Source: Rheum nobile (taxonomy: Eukaryota > Streptophyta > Magnoliopsida > Caryophyllales > Polygonaceae). Taken from it: DNA of 64,000 bases. Location of the stretch: the NCBI GenBank assembly GCA_027886185.1, contig WOAB01000125.1, positions 682,001-746,000 on the forward strand, given 5' to 3'. The position numbers and the translations under genes were made by a program. Under the pieces are notes generated by a model. The model had not been told where the DNA came from. It searched no databases and saw nothing but the letters and a program-made list of their open reading frames with translations. Shown here one piece after another: positions 45,642 to 59,400 of the stretch (within the stretch, counting starts at the first letter, position 1; the number at the start of each line of letters is the position of its first letter).

Positions 45642-46945
45642 CTAGGCCCTAACAATACGATGTAGGTAAGGCACAAGCCACGTTTTCATAAGGTATGTCA
45701 TCAGACCACCTTTCCACGTGTCCCGCATTTCATTTAACCGTTGCAAGAAGATATCCTCGGATTTGGAGTTGAACAAATCACGACATTGGTTTGAGAAAGA
45801 ATTTGCTAAACCACTATTACTTGTCACAGTAAGCGCATAAGCTTTACAGTTGGCTAGTATATGCACCCAACACAAAAGATGTTGGGCATCGGGAAAAATG
45901 TGGGCTATAGCCTTAACTTCAGCCAAATCTCGATCTGTGACTATCGCCGTTGGTCTTTTTCTGATTTTATCGAACAAGTGCTCCAATTCATACAATGTCC
46001 ATACGTAGTGGTCAACGTTCTCGTGTGCCATGAAAGAATATGCCACGTTAAAAGTCTTTCCTGTGCACGTAAAGCCGACAATCTCAAGAAGTGCCATATT
46101 ATACCTACAAATAAATTCAATGCAGATAATAAATACCATTATTACCACACTCTATTGATTAGCTAAAATTACTATATAAAAGATATTACACCGGCTTAAA
46201 CTTACTTGTTTGTCTTGTATGTCGAATCCATTATTACGACATAAGGAAACAAGTTCAACAGGTGTTGTGATTCGGGGTGGGCCCAAAACAAGTCTTGAAC
46301 CACATCGTTCGTTCCAGGCACCGATTGGTCACTAACATAATAACCCCTATCCGATAAAAAATGCTTTGTGGAATGAGTTACCGACATGTCTCCCATTTCT
46401 TGTTCGTGGTATGCTTGTCGTACATTGTTAATTTGCTTTCGCGATGTAACAATGGATTTGTACTTCTGACGTAAGAACATGAAAATATTCTTGGGCTTTA
46501 CTTGAGCTTCTGTCAACACTAATACATCCCCGCGTTGTTCCTCAGTCAATCGTCCAGCATAGGCATGACCCTCTAGATTTTGTGGAAGGTCATGATCGTG
46601 TCTACCACATATCACCTTTAGTATCCAAGTGTCGTCCTTTTGCATAAGCCCATTCAGCTCAAATGGACACTCGCTCTTCTTTGTACGTGTTTTCCGTGTC
46701 AAATTATCTGAGTATGGCCTATAACTACCTGATTTTTCGCATGCTAATATAACCTTCCGTTCCCAAGATTTTTTTATGGTTAGAACCATATTTAGACATC
46801 GTCCTTGTTGATGTGCCCAGTCTAACATGGTTTTTCGATCTTCCCACATATAATCTGTTTGAAAGTATGTCGTAAAATCCTGCCAAAATTCATAAATATT
46901 ATAATTCAATATGTTACTACTCCCTCCGAGTTTATTAAATGACAT
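45642..46945 (-). pseudogene. MULE transposase (Jittery/FAR1-like), C-terminally truncated
   Basis: The exon 46206 to about 46879 carries a FAR1-like N-terminal zinc-binding region (C-P-F-E-L...H-D-H-D-L) and runs into V-I-M-D-S-T-Y-K-T-N-K with the first catalytic Asp. The exon 45642-46104 continues L-L-E-I-V-G-F-T, then I-V-T-D-R-D with the second Asp, then H-L-L-C-W-V-H-I. The intron 46105-46205 has GT...AG ends. The frame ends at a TAG at 45642 just after the W-L-V-P-Y-like block. Relatives continue with the catalytic Glu-containing part and a SWIM zinc finger, so the protein is truncated. The acceptor CAG at about 46880 implies an upstream leader exon. Confidence 0.8.
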
Positions 46946-47079
46946 TTGAACCTATTGCACACAAATTAAGGAGATAGTTTAACACTCTTCTAACTTCACT
47001 CGTGCTGTCATAAAACCAGTTGGAATTAATGCTATCTTTTTTGTACGTTTCAACATTTTCAAATTTTTTTCTATCAAAA

Positions 47080-47720
47080 TCAATGGAGTATATGATTAAT
47101 TCACACATATTAATATGTTTCAACATTTTCAACTTTTACACATTTTAATTACTTGTTCGATGACATTTTAATCATATACCGCATATTATGAGTAGTTAAA
47201 AACAAATTAAAATGTCATCGAACAAGTAGTTAAAAACAAATTAAAATGTGTAATTCACACATATTAAAATGTGTAAATCAATGAATTACACATTTTAATT
47301 TGTTTTTAACTACTTGTTCGATGACATTTTCAATCTACTCATAATATGCGTTAATGTCATCGAACAAGTAGTTAAAAACAAATTAAAATGTGTAATTCAC
47401 ACATATTTAATGCGGTATATGATTAAAATGTCATCGAACAAGTAGTTAAAAAAAATTCTCTTGAAAATCATGTCATGCAAATTAAAATGTTATCCAACAA
47501 GTAGTTAAAAACAATAATTCTCTCCACTGCGCCACAAATTAATTCACACATATTTAATGCGGTATATGATTAATTCACACAATTAAGATTTTTTGTACGT
47601 TTTGTATCCTACCAAATTAAATGTGTAGTAAATGACTAGAGATAGAAAATTACACATTTTAATTTGCATGATATGATTTTCAAGAGAATTTGGATACAAT
47701 TAATCTACTCATAATATGCG
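47080..47720. repeat. Nested inverted-repeat cluster
   Basis: Blocks such as TGTCATCGAACAAGTAG, TTAAAAACAAATTAAAATG, TGTAATTCACACAT, CATATACCGCAT and CTACTCATAATATGCG recur many times in both orientations within about 640 bp, some arranged head to head with short spacers. The cluster can fold into several alternative stems. It lies upstream of the MULE transposase, where a promoter would be expected. It has no coding content. Confidence 0.85.
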
Positions 47721-48172
47721 TTAATACAACACAAAAATCTTAATATATAGATTACAAATCTTATACTAATTTTATTCATAGTTTTAATAATTGTAAAATA
47801 CGAACCAGTTTAGGCGATTCTTCATAATTTTCGTGATCGTCGTTATGCCACGACATTTCGTAGTAGAATAAATGGTGTTCACCTCTTGCATGATATATAA
47901 AGGGCATGAATTCTCCGCAGCTGCTCAATGCTATATATATACACTGAAAGCGTCTGGCGATTGAACGAATCCACTGCTATTATTTCACGGACTGCTATAT
48001 GCCTATACCCTATGTTGTCCAAAATCCCATCGGTGTCGGCCATTCTACGCCTGCAACGAATTGACTCAGCTTCACGAACTGACCAACGTTCACAGACGAT
48101 CTACCCAATTCCGCGGCAAAGGCTTCCGCGCGGCACTCACCGGCGCGCGCCTGCAACCGGTGCAAATAGGAT

Positions 48173-49960
48173 GGTGTCAGGGTGCAAAGAGCTTAGCCGA
48201 AATAAATTTTGAAATTTGACATAAGTCCATCTCATTAATAAGTAGCGAAGTGGGCATGTTTGTGCCCTAACCGGCAAGAATCACGAACCACGCAGTTGCG
48301 TGACGGACATAAGTCCATCTCATTAATAATTACTATTTTTTTCTAAAATTACTTATATATTTTTTTATTTTTAAATAATAATATTTTCATTTAAATTTGT
48401 TAAATAACCTAAAAGATACTGAAAAATACAACTTCATCTAAAATTTGAACACAAAAACTTATAAATAATGCAATACCTCTTCTATATCTATTCTTATTTG
48501 TGTTAGAATTTTCTGTATTTAGGGTTTATGGATTTAAAATTTTAAAATCAATTTTCTTATACAAATATGTTGAATTTACGCAGAGATAGTAGTAAATAAC
48601 GATGATTTTTTTTTTAAAATTGTTTATTTTTTGGATCAATTTTGGGCAAAATTTCATTTTGGTTCGAATATATGGTTTGTATAAAATTGGAGTTGGTTGT
48701 GTAAGGCAGACCAAAAACTTAGTGTAAACAACGATATTTTATCCACCAACTAAAACATCTCATTTATAAGAAAAATATAAAATCGATATAACTTTTTATT
48801 TGCTTTATCTAAATTCAACGTGATACAAATTTTTCTCATTCAAGATGGGCGGGGTAATGAAATTTTCCATTATTTCTATATGTTTTTTACATAAAAGTTC
48901 AATGATATTAGGTAAACAAAATAGTTTGAACGTATATATTTTACTATTTGAAATTTTAGCTCTCACTGGACTAAAATTTTGCGTCTGTCCCTAACGCAAA
49001 CTAACTTATCCAGATGGCCTGATTAAGTAGAAGAGCTAGGATGGTAAAACTTGAATTTTTTACCCAAGTATAGGGACATATATAGGCTTGATCAAATTAA
49101 ATCTGCAGTGATCTCCCAATATATATCCCTCAGCCTCCCTTCTATTACGCCACATCTATTTGGAATTATGTTTTTTCTTCATTAAAGTAGAAATGACATA
49201 TCTTTAAAAAAAAGTTAAATTAGTGGTAAAAAAATTATTATTAAACGTAAAAAAGTTAAACACTAGAAAAAACCTTGGAATTAATATGGTTTTTGAGTTT
49301 ATAATCTCCTACATCACAAGTATAGGGATATATAGAGAGTGTGTGAGTTTCACATACATTTGATCCTTATTGTACAACATGAGAAATTTTATGGGTCATT
49401 GGATTAAAGAGATGGAAGGCTGAAATTAAAAGGGGTGAAAAAGAGTGATCAGTGACGCAGTGGTATAACCGTAAATACGGTGAATTTTTTTTTCCGATCA
49501 ACAACTTCTTTATTTCCGTCTCTGATCATTCTGGAATAGACAATTATTGACGTTCACATATAAGTACTACATGTTTATTATTCTATGCGGTAAGGTTCAC
49601 ATATAACATGTTCATGTTCAAACACATGTCTTTGCACATTTAGAGCTTACTAGTAGATTGACCCGTGCCTTGCACAGATTATTGGAATAAAAAAACATAT
49701 GTAATAATAATAAATAAACAATTATAATGTATTATTTTAAATAAATCAATAAAATTTAGCACCAGTAATGTTATATAATAATAACGATGAATATCAAATA
49801 AATCCCTCAAAATAATGAAAAATGTATCATAATAATGTTGATAAAAAAATATGTGGATAAGATACATAATCTTATAGATCAATTCTTCGTGAAAGATCGA
49901 AGATAAGGTTACACGTGTAAGTCTTCATTTTTAAAGTTGTAGCTATTTCCCACCTTCTTT
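48173..49960. other. AT-rich spacer between MULE and the Ulp1-like gene
   Basis: No gene seen. GACATAAGTCCATCTCATTA occurs twice, at about 48218 and 48305, flanking a 64-bp GC-richer segment. This may be a target duplication-like or recombination scar. Confidence 0.45.
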
Positions 49961-49965
49961 TGCAT

Positions 49966-50473
49966 GGGTGCAAATCTGGTGAGGACATGTATACATGTTA
50001 GGACTAAGGACACCTAATAACACTATATTGAAAGCCATCCACGGGTGCAAATGCGCGCGTGTTAGTACATAAAAAGAAGCCACGCTCTCAGACTCGCTTG
50101 CAGACACACGCTTTTTAAATCATAAGAATTCCAAACGACAGAATCAGAAAACAGAGCGCGGGACAGTTAACGGGAGGGAAGCAGAGCGAAACTAGGGCGG
50201 AACCAGATTTGCACCCAAACTAGGGCGATTTCAGAGGTTGATTTCGAAGCGATTTCAAGACAAGTTTCCAAAAGCAAGGTAATGTATCGATTTCATCCTG
50301 TTTTGCAGTACATCTAAGCGATTTCAAGCGCTTCTTCTCAGTTTTATGCTTGTTCTCAACATCTAACATACTTCCGCTCGAATTTCAGTTTTTTTCCTAC
50401 TTTGTTCCGCGCGATTTGGACTCCTTAAAGCAGATTTCGTGTTCATCTTCTAAGATTTCTAGTGGATTTTCAG
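49966..50473 (+). promoter_or_regulatory. Left end, promoter and leader of the Ulp1-like gene
   Basis: A 16-bp inverted repeat, TGGGTGCAAATCTGGT, lies at 49966-49981 and inverted at 50201-50216. A third GGGTGCAAAT copy lies near 50044. GGTGCAAAT also occurs in the MULE ends at 32273 and 48151, so this looks like a MULE-type terminus. The GC-richer stretch 50090-50278 reads as a 5' leader ending in a GT donor at 50279; the acceptor CAG at 50471-50473 opens the first coding exon. Confidence 0.45.
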
Positions 50474-53400
50474 GTATCGAAAGAAGAAGAACCAAAACAA
50501 GTCAAAAATGCCGAAATCGAGAAACGAGAAATCACAACAAGTATGAAGAAAACTGTAAAACCTATATAAATCTTCTAGTTTAAACTGCTTCCTACAAAAT
50601 TCATGTGCTTATATTCTTTAGATTGTGTTTTAAAATGGTTTAGAGTTGTGTGCATACAGTAATAACATGTGTGTGCATATGGTTGTAACATGCATGTGAA
50701 GATCATTTAACTTCGTTATTGTCTGTAGTGAAATATATTGTTATGAAATGTTATAGTGTTGTGTGCATATCATAAAAACATGTGTGTGCATATGGTTGTA
50801 ACATGAGTGTGCAGATGATTTAACTATGTTATTGTCTGTAGTGAAATAGATTGTTGTAAAATGTTAAAGTGTTGTCTGCATATGACAAATAGGATGTGCG
50901 TGCATATGATCCAAATCAAAGCCCAACATCATCATCTATGAGGGAGTTGAGAACAAAGCAAAGGAACGACAGATCTACAAAGAACAAAACACCAACTTCC
51001 TCACTAACACAAGGTATATTGTAAATATGCGTGCATTTGAAAACATATTTGTCTTTGAATATCTCTAGTTAATAGGTGTGTATATGAAATGTACGTTTTG
51101 AATATATCTACTTAATAGGTGTGAAGGGAACAAACAAGAAGATCAAAAAAAGGCTGGCCATCAAACAAATACAAGATAATGGTTCTGAATCTGAAGTAGA
51201 AGAGAGAGTACACTCCACAGATCTGAGAGAGATGGATCCATCAGCTTCTATGATGGTTGTGTATCAAGGAGGACAAACATCTACACAACAACAAGATTCT
51301 AGTTGTGAATTCACTCCTCCAACAAACACTCCCCCTGGTTAGTAAAATAGCTTTCTGTGTACAGATGTCTTATAACTGTGTGTGCATATGTGTTTGACTT
51401 GTGTGTGCATATGTGTTTAACTTGTGTGTGCATATCTCTTATAATTGTATGTGCAAACACACTTGTCTATGCATATGCAAATCTGTGCATGAGTCTTGTG
51501 TGTGCATATACACACATGTACATATGATTTTTAATAGTGTGCACATGACTTTTAACTGTGTGTGCATATGTGTTTAACTTGTGTGTGCATATTTCTTAAA
51601 ATTTTATGTGTACATGCACACACTTGTGAGTGCATATGCAAAATGTTAAAGTGTTGTGTGCATATGACAAATATGATAAAAACATCTTTGTGCATATGGT
51701 TGAAACATGTGTGTGCATATGATTTAACTGAAGCTTTTGTGTGCATACAATGATAATGTTTGTCTTCATATACTATGAGTTAATGTGTGTTCATATTGTG
51801 TGTGCAAACCTTGAGGCAAGTGTATATGTTGTGTACATTGTGTACAATACTTTAATACTTATGTGTTCATATGTTAAATATTATTGTGTTTCTTTTATTT
51901 TGGGCATAGAAACAAGAAGGAAGAAACAAAGGGAAGGAACAAGAAAATCCCCAAGATATACAAAGAAGTCAAAGCCAGCGCACACTGAAGCAAAAGAGAA
52001 GGAAGTTAATGAAAAACACAAACAAAAAGGCAAGAGGAAGAAAGGCCCTACAGAACCAGAGGTATCTAGACAAAAGAAACAGAAAAAAGAGGACAAGGAC
52101 ATTGAGAAGGTATCAAAGAGAGGGAAAAAGGAGGAGAAGGAGACTGTAAATATCACAAAGCAACAATTCAACGTGAAGAAAGGGATAACTGAAGCTAGGA
52201 ATGATAACCCTCGAGTGTTATGTAGAAAATCCCCAAGAACACTTGTTCGAATGTTTGCTGATGAACAGAATTTCAGTGTTGCTCAGAGACAAGCTGTTAT
52301 AGACATGGGATTTGGAGCATTAATGCTTGCGTGGAAGGTCGGAGACTTGCCAAGGAGGCTAGGCCTATATGTTGCTAGCAAATTTGATGAATGTAAATGC
52401 ACCATCAAGTTAAAGGGTTCTGCAAAGATTTTGGTTACTGAGAATGATGCACATGACTACCTCGGCATTCCGAAGGGCAGCATCAGAATTGTCGCTTCCG
52501 ATAAATTAGGCAACAAAGAAATCCTTGCCAAGTTAGATGACGACTTCCCAAAAAAGACAACGAGGAGTATTGTGCTCAGTAATATCAAAGACAAGATGCT
52601 GACATATCAAGGGGATATTTGGTTCAAGAGGTACTTCATCATCTTTTTTGTCAATTCGGTGGTGGATGGGCACCCGAATGGGAAGTTGAAGTTTGAGATA
52701 CTTGATCTCCTAGATGATGTTGACAAGATAAACCAATATAATTGGAGTGCCTTTGTCTTTGACAAGCTTATTGAGTGTGGAGGTAATTGGAAAACTAGTA
52801 CAATAAAATCATACACGGGACCTCTATTACTACTACTGGTAAGAATAAAACTTTCATTTATTTGAATTCATTATTTCTGAAATTTGTGTGCATATATGAC
52901 TACTGGTAAGAATAAAACTTTCATATCCAGACACATGTGTGTGCACATGGACATAAATGGGTGTATATCTGTGTACACACACATGTCTCGTGCTGTGTGC
53001 ATATGCTTATGGTGTTGAGTGCATATGCTTACAGTGTTGTGTGAATATGTCTTCTACTATGTGTTTACCTCTTTGTTCACATCTTAATGTGTCCATATCA
53101 CTTCTTTGCAGTTGGTATATGTTGACCAAATGGTGTTCAAAGGAACGCCTTCTGAGAGAAAATTCCCAATAATCAAGAACTGGAACACAAAGACCCTAAA
53201 GGAAAGAGAAGACGAAGAGTTAATCCATGATGGATTTGGGAGAGGGTTTGTAAGGGGAAGACCTCAGTTTCACGATCAAGATGAATCAACAAAGCAGGAA
53301 GAGATAGATTCTGCCCAAGATAAACAGAATGATGCTGCTCCAAATGACGACGAACTCAAGACATTCATGAAGGGCTATCTACATGATGCTGAAGAAATGA

Positions 53401-56400
53401 TTGTCAAGATTAGAAAGTTTGTGAATAAGAACAAGGGGACACCACCACAACTTGCTCACAATGGTTTACTGAACAAGGTCAACATTGGTTGTGAGAAGAT
53501 TTTAAATGTTAAGCTGAGATCGGAATCCTTGTCACAAACTGATGATGACGACTTTGACAACCAATCTGAATTCTGTGACGAATATGTAAAGTGCTTGGAT
53601 GAAATTGATAAAACTTTAAAGGAAAAAGAGAAGCATGAGGGATCTATGTGGGTACCTGGACTGTCGGATTTTGTTCAACAAGTATCAAGGGATTACGGTG
53701 AAGTAAGTCAATAATGTGTTTTTGTTTGCTATATATTTTGTTACAATATAACGAGTACTAATCCATATGTTTACCTTCTAATGAAGAAAACCAATGATGA
53801 AGAAAACATGCACGAATCCCAGATTGTTGGCAGTGATGATGATAAGGAAGAACGAGGAAACATGGAGGAGCCTCACACTTACGAAGAAAACATAGAGGAG
53901 GCCAGCATCATTGAAAATGGAGAAGAAATTGTAAATGACAAGGAAAAAGAAAACGAGGAAGAACAAAACCAGGTAAACATAGAGGAGCCTCATAATGAAG
54001 AAGAAATCATAGAGGAGGTAAATATTAATGACAAGGAAGAAGATGATGGAAATCAGGTAAGAAAATCTTTTAACAATAAATCTGTGTGTGCATATGTTGA
54101 GTCGTTGTGTGTGCATATAAATAACTCATGTGTGTGCATATGTTGAAGTTTAAGGGTCCAAGTGAAATGCCTGGCCAAATCATTAAAGAGCAAGATAATG
54201 AGTCATCAGGGGAGAAAGAGGTAAAAATAATAAAAATCATTTGTGTGCATATGTTGATACTTGTGTGTGCATACTAATAACTCTTGTGTGTGCATACCTT
54301 ATAATTCTTGTGTGTGCATATGTTGAAGGTTAAGGGTTCAAGTACAATACCTGTTCAAATAATTGACGACAAAGATAAGGAGGCTTCAGCAGAGAAAGAG
54401 GTAAAAATCATGTGCATATCTTAAAACTTGTGTGTGCTTATAAAATGTTATATGTGTGCATATGTTGATACTTTTGTGTGCATATAAATATCTCTTGTGT
54501 GTGCATATGTTGAAGGTTGGTGGTTCAAGGGAAATGCCATCCCAAATAATTGCGGAAGAAGTTAAGGAGCCATCAAGAGAGAAAGAGGTAAAAACCAGAG
54601 TAGAACCTAATGTGTACATATCTTGAAACTTGCGTGTGCATATGTTAAAACTTGTGTTGGATCGTTAGAGTTACGTCTGAGGGAACAAAAGCTTTGTTCC
54701 CACAGAAGGCACAGCGGATTAAAATAGCAAGAAAGATAACAGAACGAACTCACGATATATAGTGGAAACCCTGATTAGCAAAACTAGCTTCTCAAGGAAA
54801 AACCACTACCTTCAAGCTTCCGCTTGAGAGGATTTTGAAGTGTGTACTTGTCTTATTGATTTCTTGTTCGATTACACTTGTAGCATGGACTCCAAACCCT
54901 AGACTTCCCACCTAGATTCGAAGATCACTCCTACAACGATGAATCTGAACCCAACCCTCAAAGACTCACAAACACTTCACTCTCCTTTTCTCAACTGAAC
55001 GCTCTCAGTTCTTCTTTTTCCTCTGCGTCGTTACATAGAAAAGAATCCATGCTTCTCTTAAATACAACTCGGCTAAAACCCTAATTAACATAAACTAGGA
55101 AATTCTGATAACGGATTACAAAGATATGATTTTGTTTGGAAGATATAATATCACAACCGGTTATATTAATTAAGGAAGGAGTTCTTTAATTAATCCAACC
55201 GATTGGATAACGTTCTTCTCTCTCCAATCGCCTTATCTTAGGAAAGATTCCTAGGATCAACACGATCGGGTTTTCTCTCTCCATATCTTCGCGCAATCCG
55301 GCTTGATCCTTGGAGCCGAAGTCTTCATCCTCTACCGCGTGGCTTCTTGGTTTGTTTCCTTAACTCAGCATGCTGGATGACTTCTTTCCTTTTGCAGCCT
55401 TGATCTGGTCCGTCACTACAGTTCCTTGAGAGGTAACAAAGCGCTAAGCAAGCCTTTGTTTCCTCTGAGATCCTGTACTGCAAAGCTCCATGGGATAACT
55501 TTTCTTGTCCCTGAAACACTTGGTACACGTATTAGTTGAGTGTTTGTAACCATCAAAACCTAAGGAATTCAACAAATTCCCCCTTTTTGATGGTGACAAA
55601 CACCCATAACAATAAAACATATACCAGCTAGAAAAAGACAACATATGACAAGAAAGTTTCCCACTAATACACTGTTAGTTCCCCCTAAGTCCAGCAATAC
55701 ATTTTACCTGTTCTGTTCCCCCTCAGACAATGCTACCTGTCATTCTCCCCCTTTTGGCATCATCAAAAACACAGTAAAGAGTTAGAGAAGAAAGATCAAT
55801 GCCAGATAAACAAAAATACCCCTTGTCATTAATAATAAAAAACTGGAAAACATGCAAACACAACCAAAACAGACAAAACATCAACCATTGTCAACTGCCA
55901 CAACGGGCACATAAACCAGATAACAAGAAAACAGAACAAGGAGGGGTAGACAGCAAGGGAACAAAAGGGGATAAGATGGCAGGAAAGCGATCAGGCACCA
56001 CTGTGACCAGCCGATTGAGCCGATGCGTGGTGAGAAATAAGCGCGCGCACATCTGCCATGAGGAGAGTCTGCTGAGCCACCAGGTCCTTCACTGCTCGAC
56101 ACAGACTCCTCACATCCTTTCCCAGCGAGGGATTTGTATTCTATTCCCCCTCGGAGCTATCAACTTTAGAGCCCTCCATTTCCTCAACATCCTCTACAAC
56201 CACAGAAGCTGCAGGAGTGCCCTCGACCTTTACCCAGCCTTCTCCCTCTAGAAGAGCAAACTGCATCTTATGCAGATTGCTTGCATTGAAGGGACGAGAG
56301 AAGACACTCACATCCTCCGACGCGTCGTAGACTTTGTGGTACTCTAGAATCTTTTTGACGACACGAGGGAAGGGAAGAGCATGCTGAGTGGTGTTCCGGG

Positions 56401-59400
56401 CATGGGCCATATGCTGAATCAAAATCATTGGGAGGCAGACGGGTTCCTTTTTCAGCAGAAGGGACAGAAGGACAATGTCCAAGATCAGAAGGCGGTTCCT
56501 CTTCTGTCCCCTTGGTGTGATTTTGCTGATGAGAAAGTGGTACAGGACTTTGTTAATAGCAGACATCTCAGAGATGTCGAGATCGGCACTACCTTGAGCG
56601 TTCTCAATCCCTGCAACAACCAGCACAGACTCTGAGTAGGCGAAATCTTTTGGCCACCTGCCCTTTGGGTATTCTCCATACCCTTCGTGAGGAACTCCCA
56701 GAGCCATGCCTAGTTCAATGCTTGAGAAAACATGAACTTCCCCATTCAACTTATAGCTCCCTAGAACAGCATAGGGCCTTACCTCCATAGCAAACGTGGA
56801 ATAGAATTCCCTCAGCAACTCCTCATCCATCTCCACTTCCTCCACAAACAACTTGCTCCACTTCTGTTCCTCCAAGACGTCAAGCACCCCCTCTAGAAAG
56901 TTCTCCTTGAGGAACTCATGGTCCAGCAGCAACTCCTTCACCACAGACTTGTGGCTCATGTCTTTGACATCATCAACCGCCACAGCCTTTCCTTTGGCTT
57001 TGACCGGCAGACGACGCTGGCTTTGTCGGACGGGAGCGGTGGACACCTTGGCTTTCTTTGCTTTGTTCCCTGAGAGGGGTACCGACTCCTCATCGGAGCT
57101 CACCGTTATCGCCTTCTCAGACTTCCTCTGAGAGCGTGTCTTCCGCTTGGAGGAGTAGGCAGTCTTCACCCTGCCGGATGCCTTAGGGGCCTTTGGGGGC
57201 TCCTCCACGTCCTCTTCCTCAGCGAGCTCCCTGGAGAGGTCTCTCACCACTGACTGAATCTTCTCCTTGACGGCCAGGTGTTCCTCCACCGTGACCGGGG
57301 TCCCTTGACCGGGCAACTCCTCTGTCTCCTCCTCAATGGGATCGGGATGGGTAGGCGAGGAATGTACCTCCTCTAAGTTAGTAGAGGAGATGGCTGTGGG
57401 GACGGCAGGAGCGGTGTTAGGGTTAGGGTTTTGTGGAGCGGGGTCTGAGTTTGGGGAGATTGGGGCTATGTAGGGGACCATGGTGAGTTGGTCCTGGTTG
57501 GGTGATGGTGGAGGGGTAACAGTGGTGGTCGCTGGGGTGGTGGAGGTGGAAGGTAGGGACTGGGTAATGGCGGCGAGGAGAGCGGGGTTTGTCCCCATGG
57601 AGGACAGTTTGGCAAGGAGGTTTTAGAGGTCTTGGGCAAGGTTAGTGTTTGAGGCCATTTTTGAGAGAGAGAGAGCACTGGGAAGACGAGAGGCAGAGAG
57701 GAAGAGGAAGATAACTTGAGGAAGATAAGGGAATAGTGAAGAGGGGACTTACCTGGAGACCCGAATTATATAGCCATCACAAAATCTTCCAGAAATTCCA
57801 AAGATAAAATCTGATCCTTTCAGTTTCCAAAAGATAAAAATTGCAATCTTTCACTTTCCCAAAAACTTGCCAGAATCTCGTCCAAATCCAATTGAACCAG
57901 CCGAAAGATCTCTTCCTAACTTCTTTCCATCAAATCAACCCTTAATGCACGACGCGTCCCAACACAAAGTTTCCATTATTACATTCTGCCATACACACCT
58001 CATCTCAGACCTGCAAGCCACAGAGGCCGAACCGTTTTCCCGCCAAAACAAAAAGTAGTAGGGTATGATGCTGGGGGTTAGTTACTAGAGAGGGTACAAA
58101 AGACCATCACACCAAAATATATGATATTTGCGATTGATTTTTACATCATGCCTGAGGGGTCTCCAATTGTGGATGATTAGATGGGCTCATAGGAGACATC
58201 AAGCATGGCGGTTACGGGTGAGCTGTAGAATCAACTATCATTTGGGCTTATAATGAGGGAATAAATCATCAAGTTTATTCTTTTGGGCCGAAATAGAGCT
58301 GATTCATGTGACATATGATAACATAGATGACCATGCAAGACATTCAGTACATAAAGGAAGTAAAAGCACATAGTCAAGCTTTTCGAAAATTAATACCCAA
58401 GGAAGCTAATGCATAATAAGGCATGAAGATTCGACTTTCACAGTTTACCACGTAATCTAGCCAATCATCGAGGGAACACAACACATAGACATGTAGTTAG
58501 GGGAACAAACCAGACTTCGTATGGAACTGAATGTAGAGTTCCCCAACAGGTGTTCCAATGAGAAGATTGGCGTTTGATCCCCCGTTTGCCAATCTTTCTC
58601 GACACAGTGATGTCCTTCCTAGATGTACATGGTACCTAAAATTTTCATACAAGGTACAGATTAGTCATTAAGTCCTTGTCCACATCACCTTTACCTCTGA
58701 CACCAGGCCTTTGAGTCTCAAGTATTCCATGCAGAAGTGAGGTGAGACTCGCTTTGTTCCCTGTCAAGTAACTGACCCTTGAATGAATGAAACACTAGGA
58801 ACATTCCTCACTTTAACCTGCACAGAAAGAGTTAGTTCTTGCGAACCCAGACAAGCTTATACTTTCTGGGTTTGGGAGCAACATATCTAATCTTAGGAGG
58901 TTCAACTTCTATATGCTCCCTAGTAGTGCGAGCAATCTCCTCATTATGTTGCTTCAGCAGACACTCTTGCTTGTAATGACCAGAATGCCCGCAATACCAA
59001 CAGACCCTTTGACACTTTAGATCTACATACTTGCTCTGTCCTGGCCAAATTGTTTTGTTAGCAATCCTTGACTGAAAATCAATATTATTAGACTTACTGC
59101 TTTGGGATTGCTTCAGCCAAATTGCATGAGCCTTCTGTCCATGATACCAAGCCTTGCCTTCCTCAGTCGAATTAGAACAGTCTTTGTCTTTGTTCCCTCC
59201 GGAGGAACATTCCCCTTTTCTTTTACAGACTATTTTCCTTCGACTTTGGAGCCTTTTTTCTTAGTGTCATCAACAGGAAGCTTAGGTTGATAGTCAATTC
59301 CAAAGCGAGGTACTTCCTTCTTTTCAGGTTTCTTTTCATTCTTGGCTGCAACAAAGACAATACATTTTGGCTCGTCCTTCTGTTCCTCACTGAGTTTGGT

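Larger units (their letters stand above)
32273..48172 (-). mobile_element. MULE (Mutator-like element) with PMD gene, split by a chromovirus
   Basis: A 22-23-bp inverted repeat (ATCCTATTTGCACCGG then TTG[T/C]AG) lies at 32273-32295 and, inverted, at 48151-48172. It brackets a MULE transposase and a PMD gene, both on the minus strand. GC-rich subterminal sequence adjoins both repeats. The full terminal repeats may extend further out, and no 9-bp target duplication was found. Without the 11-kb retroelement the MULE would be about 4.8 kb. MULEs that carry PMD genes are known in plants. Confidence 0.6.

Noticed and set aside
51552..51746. Frames rich in C-T-H and M-H-T-Q
   Set aside because: Translation of the intronic TGTGTGCATAT motif on either strand; the same happens at 62277-62675.
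52957..53172. Small Cys-rich secreted-peptide-like frame
   Set aside because: Spans a motif-array intron and the following acceptor site; not an independent gene.
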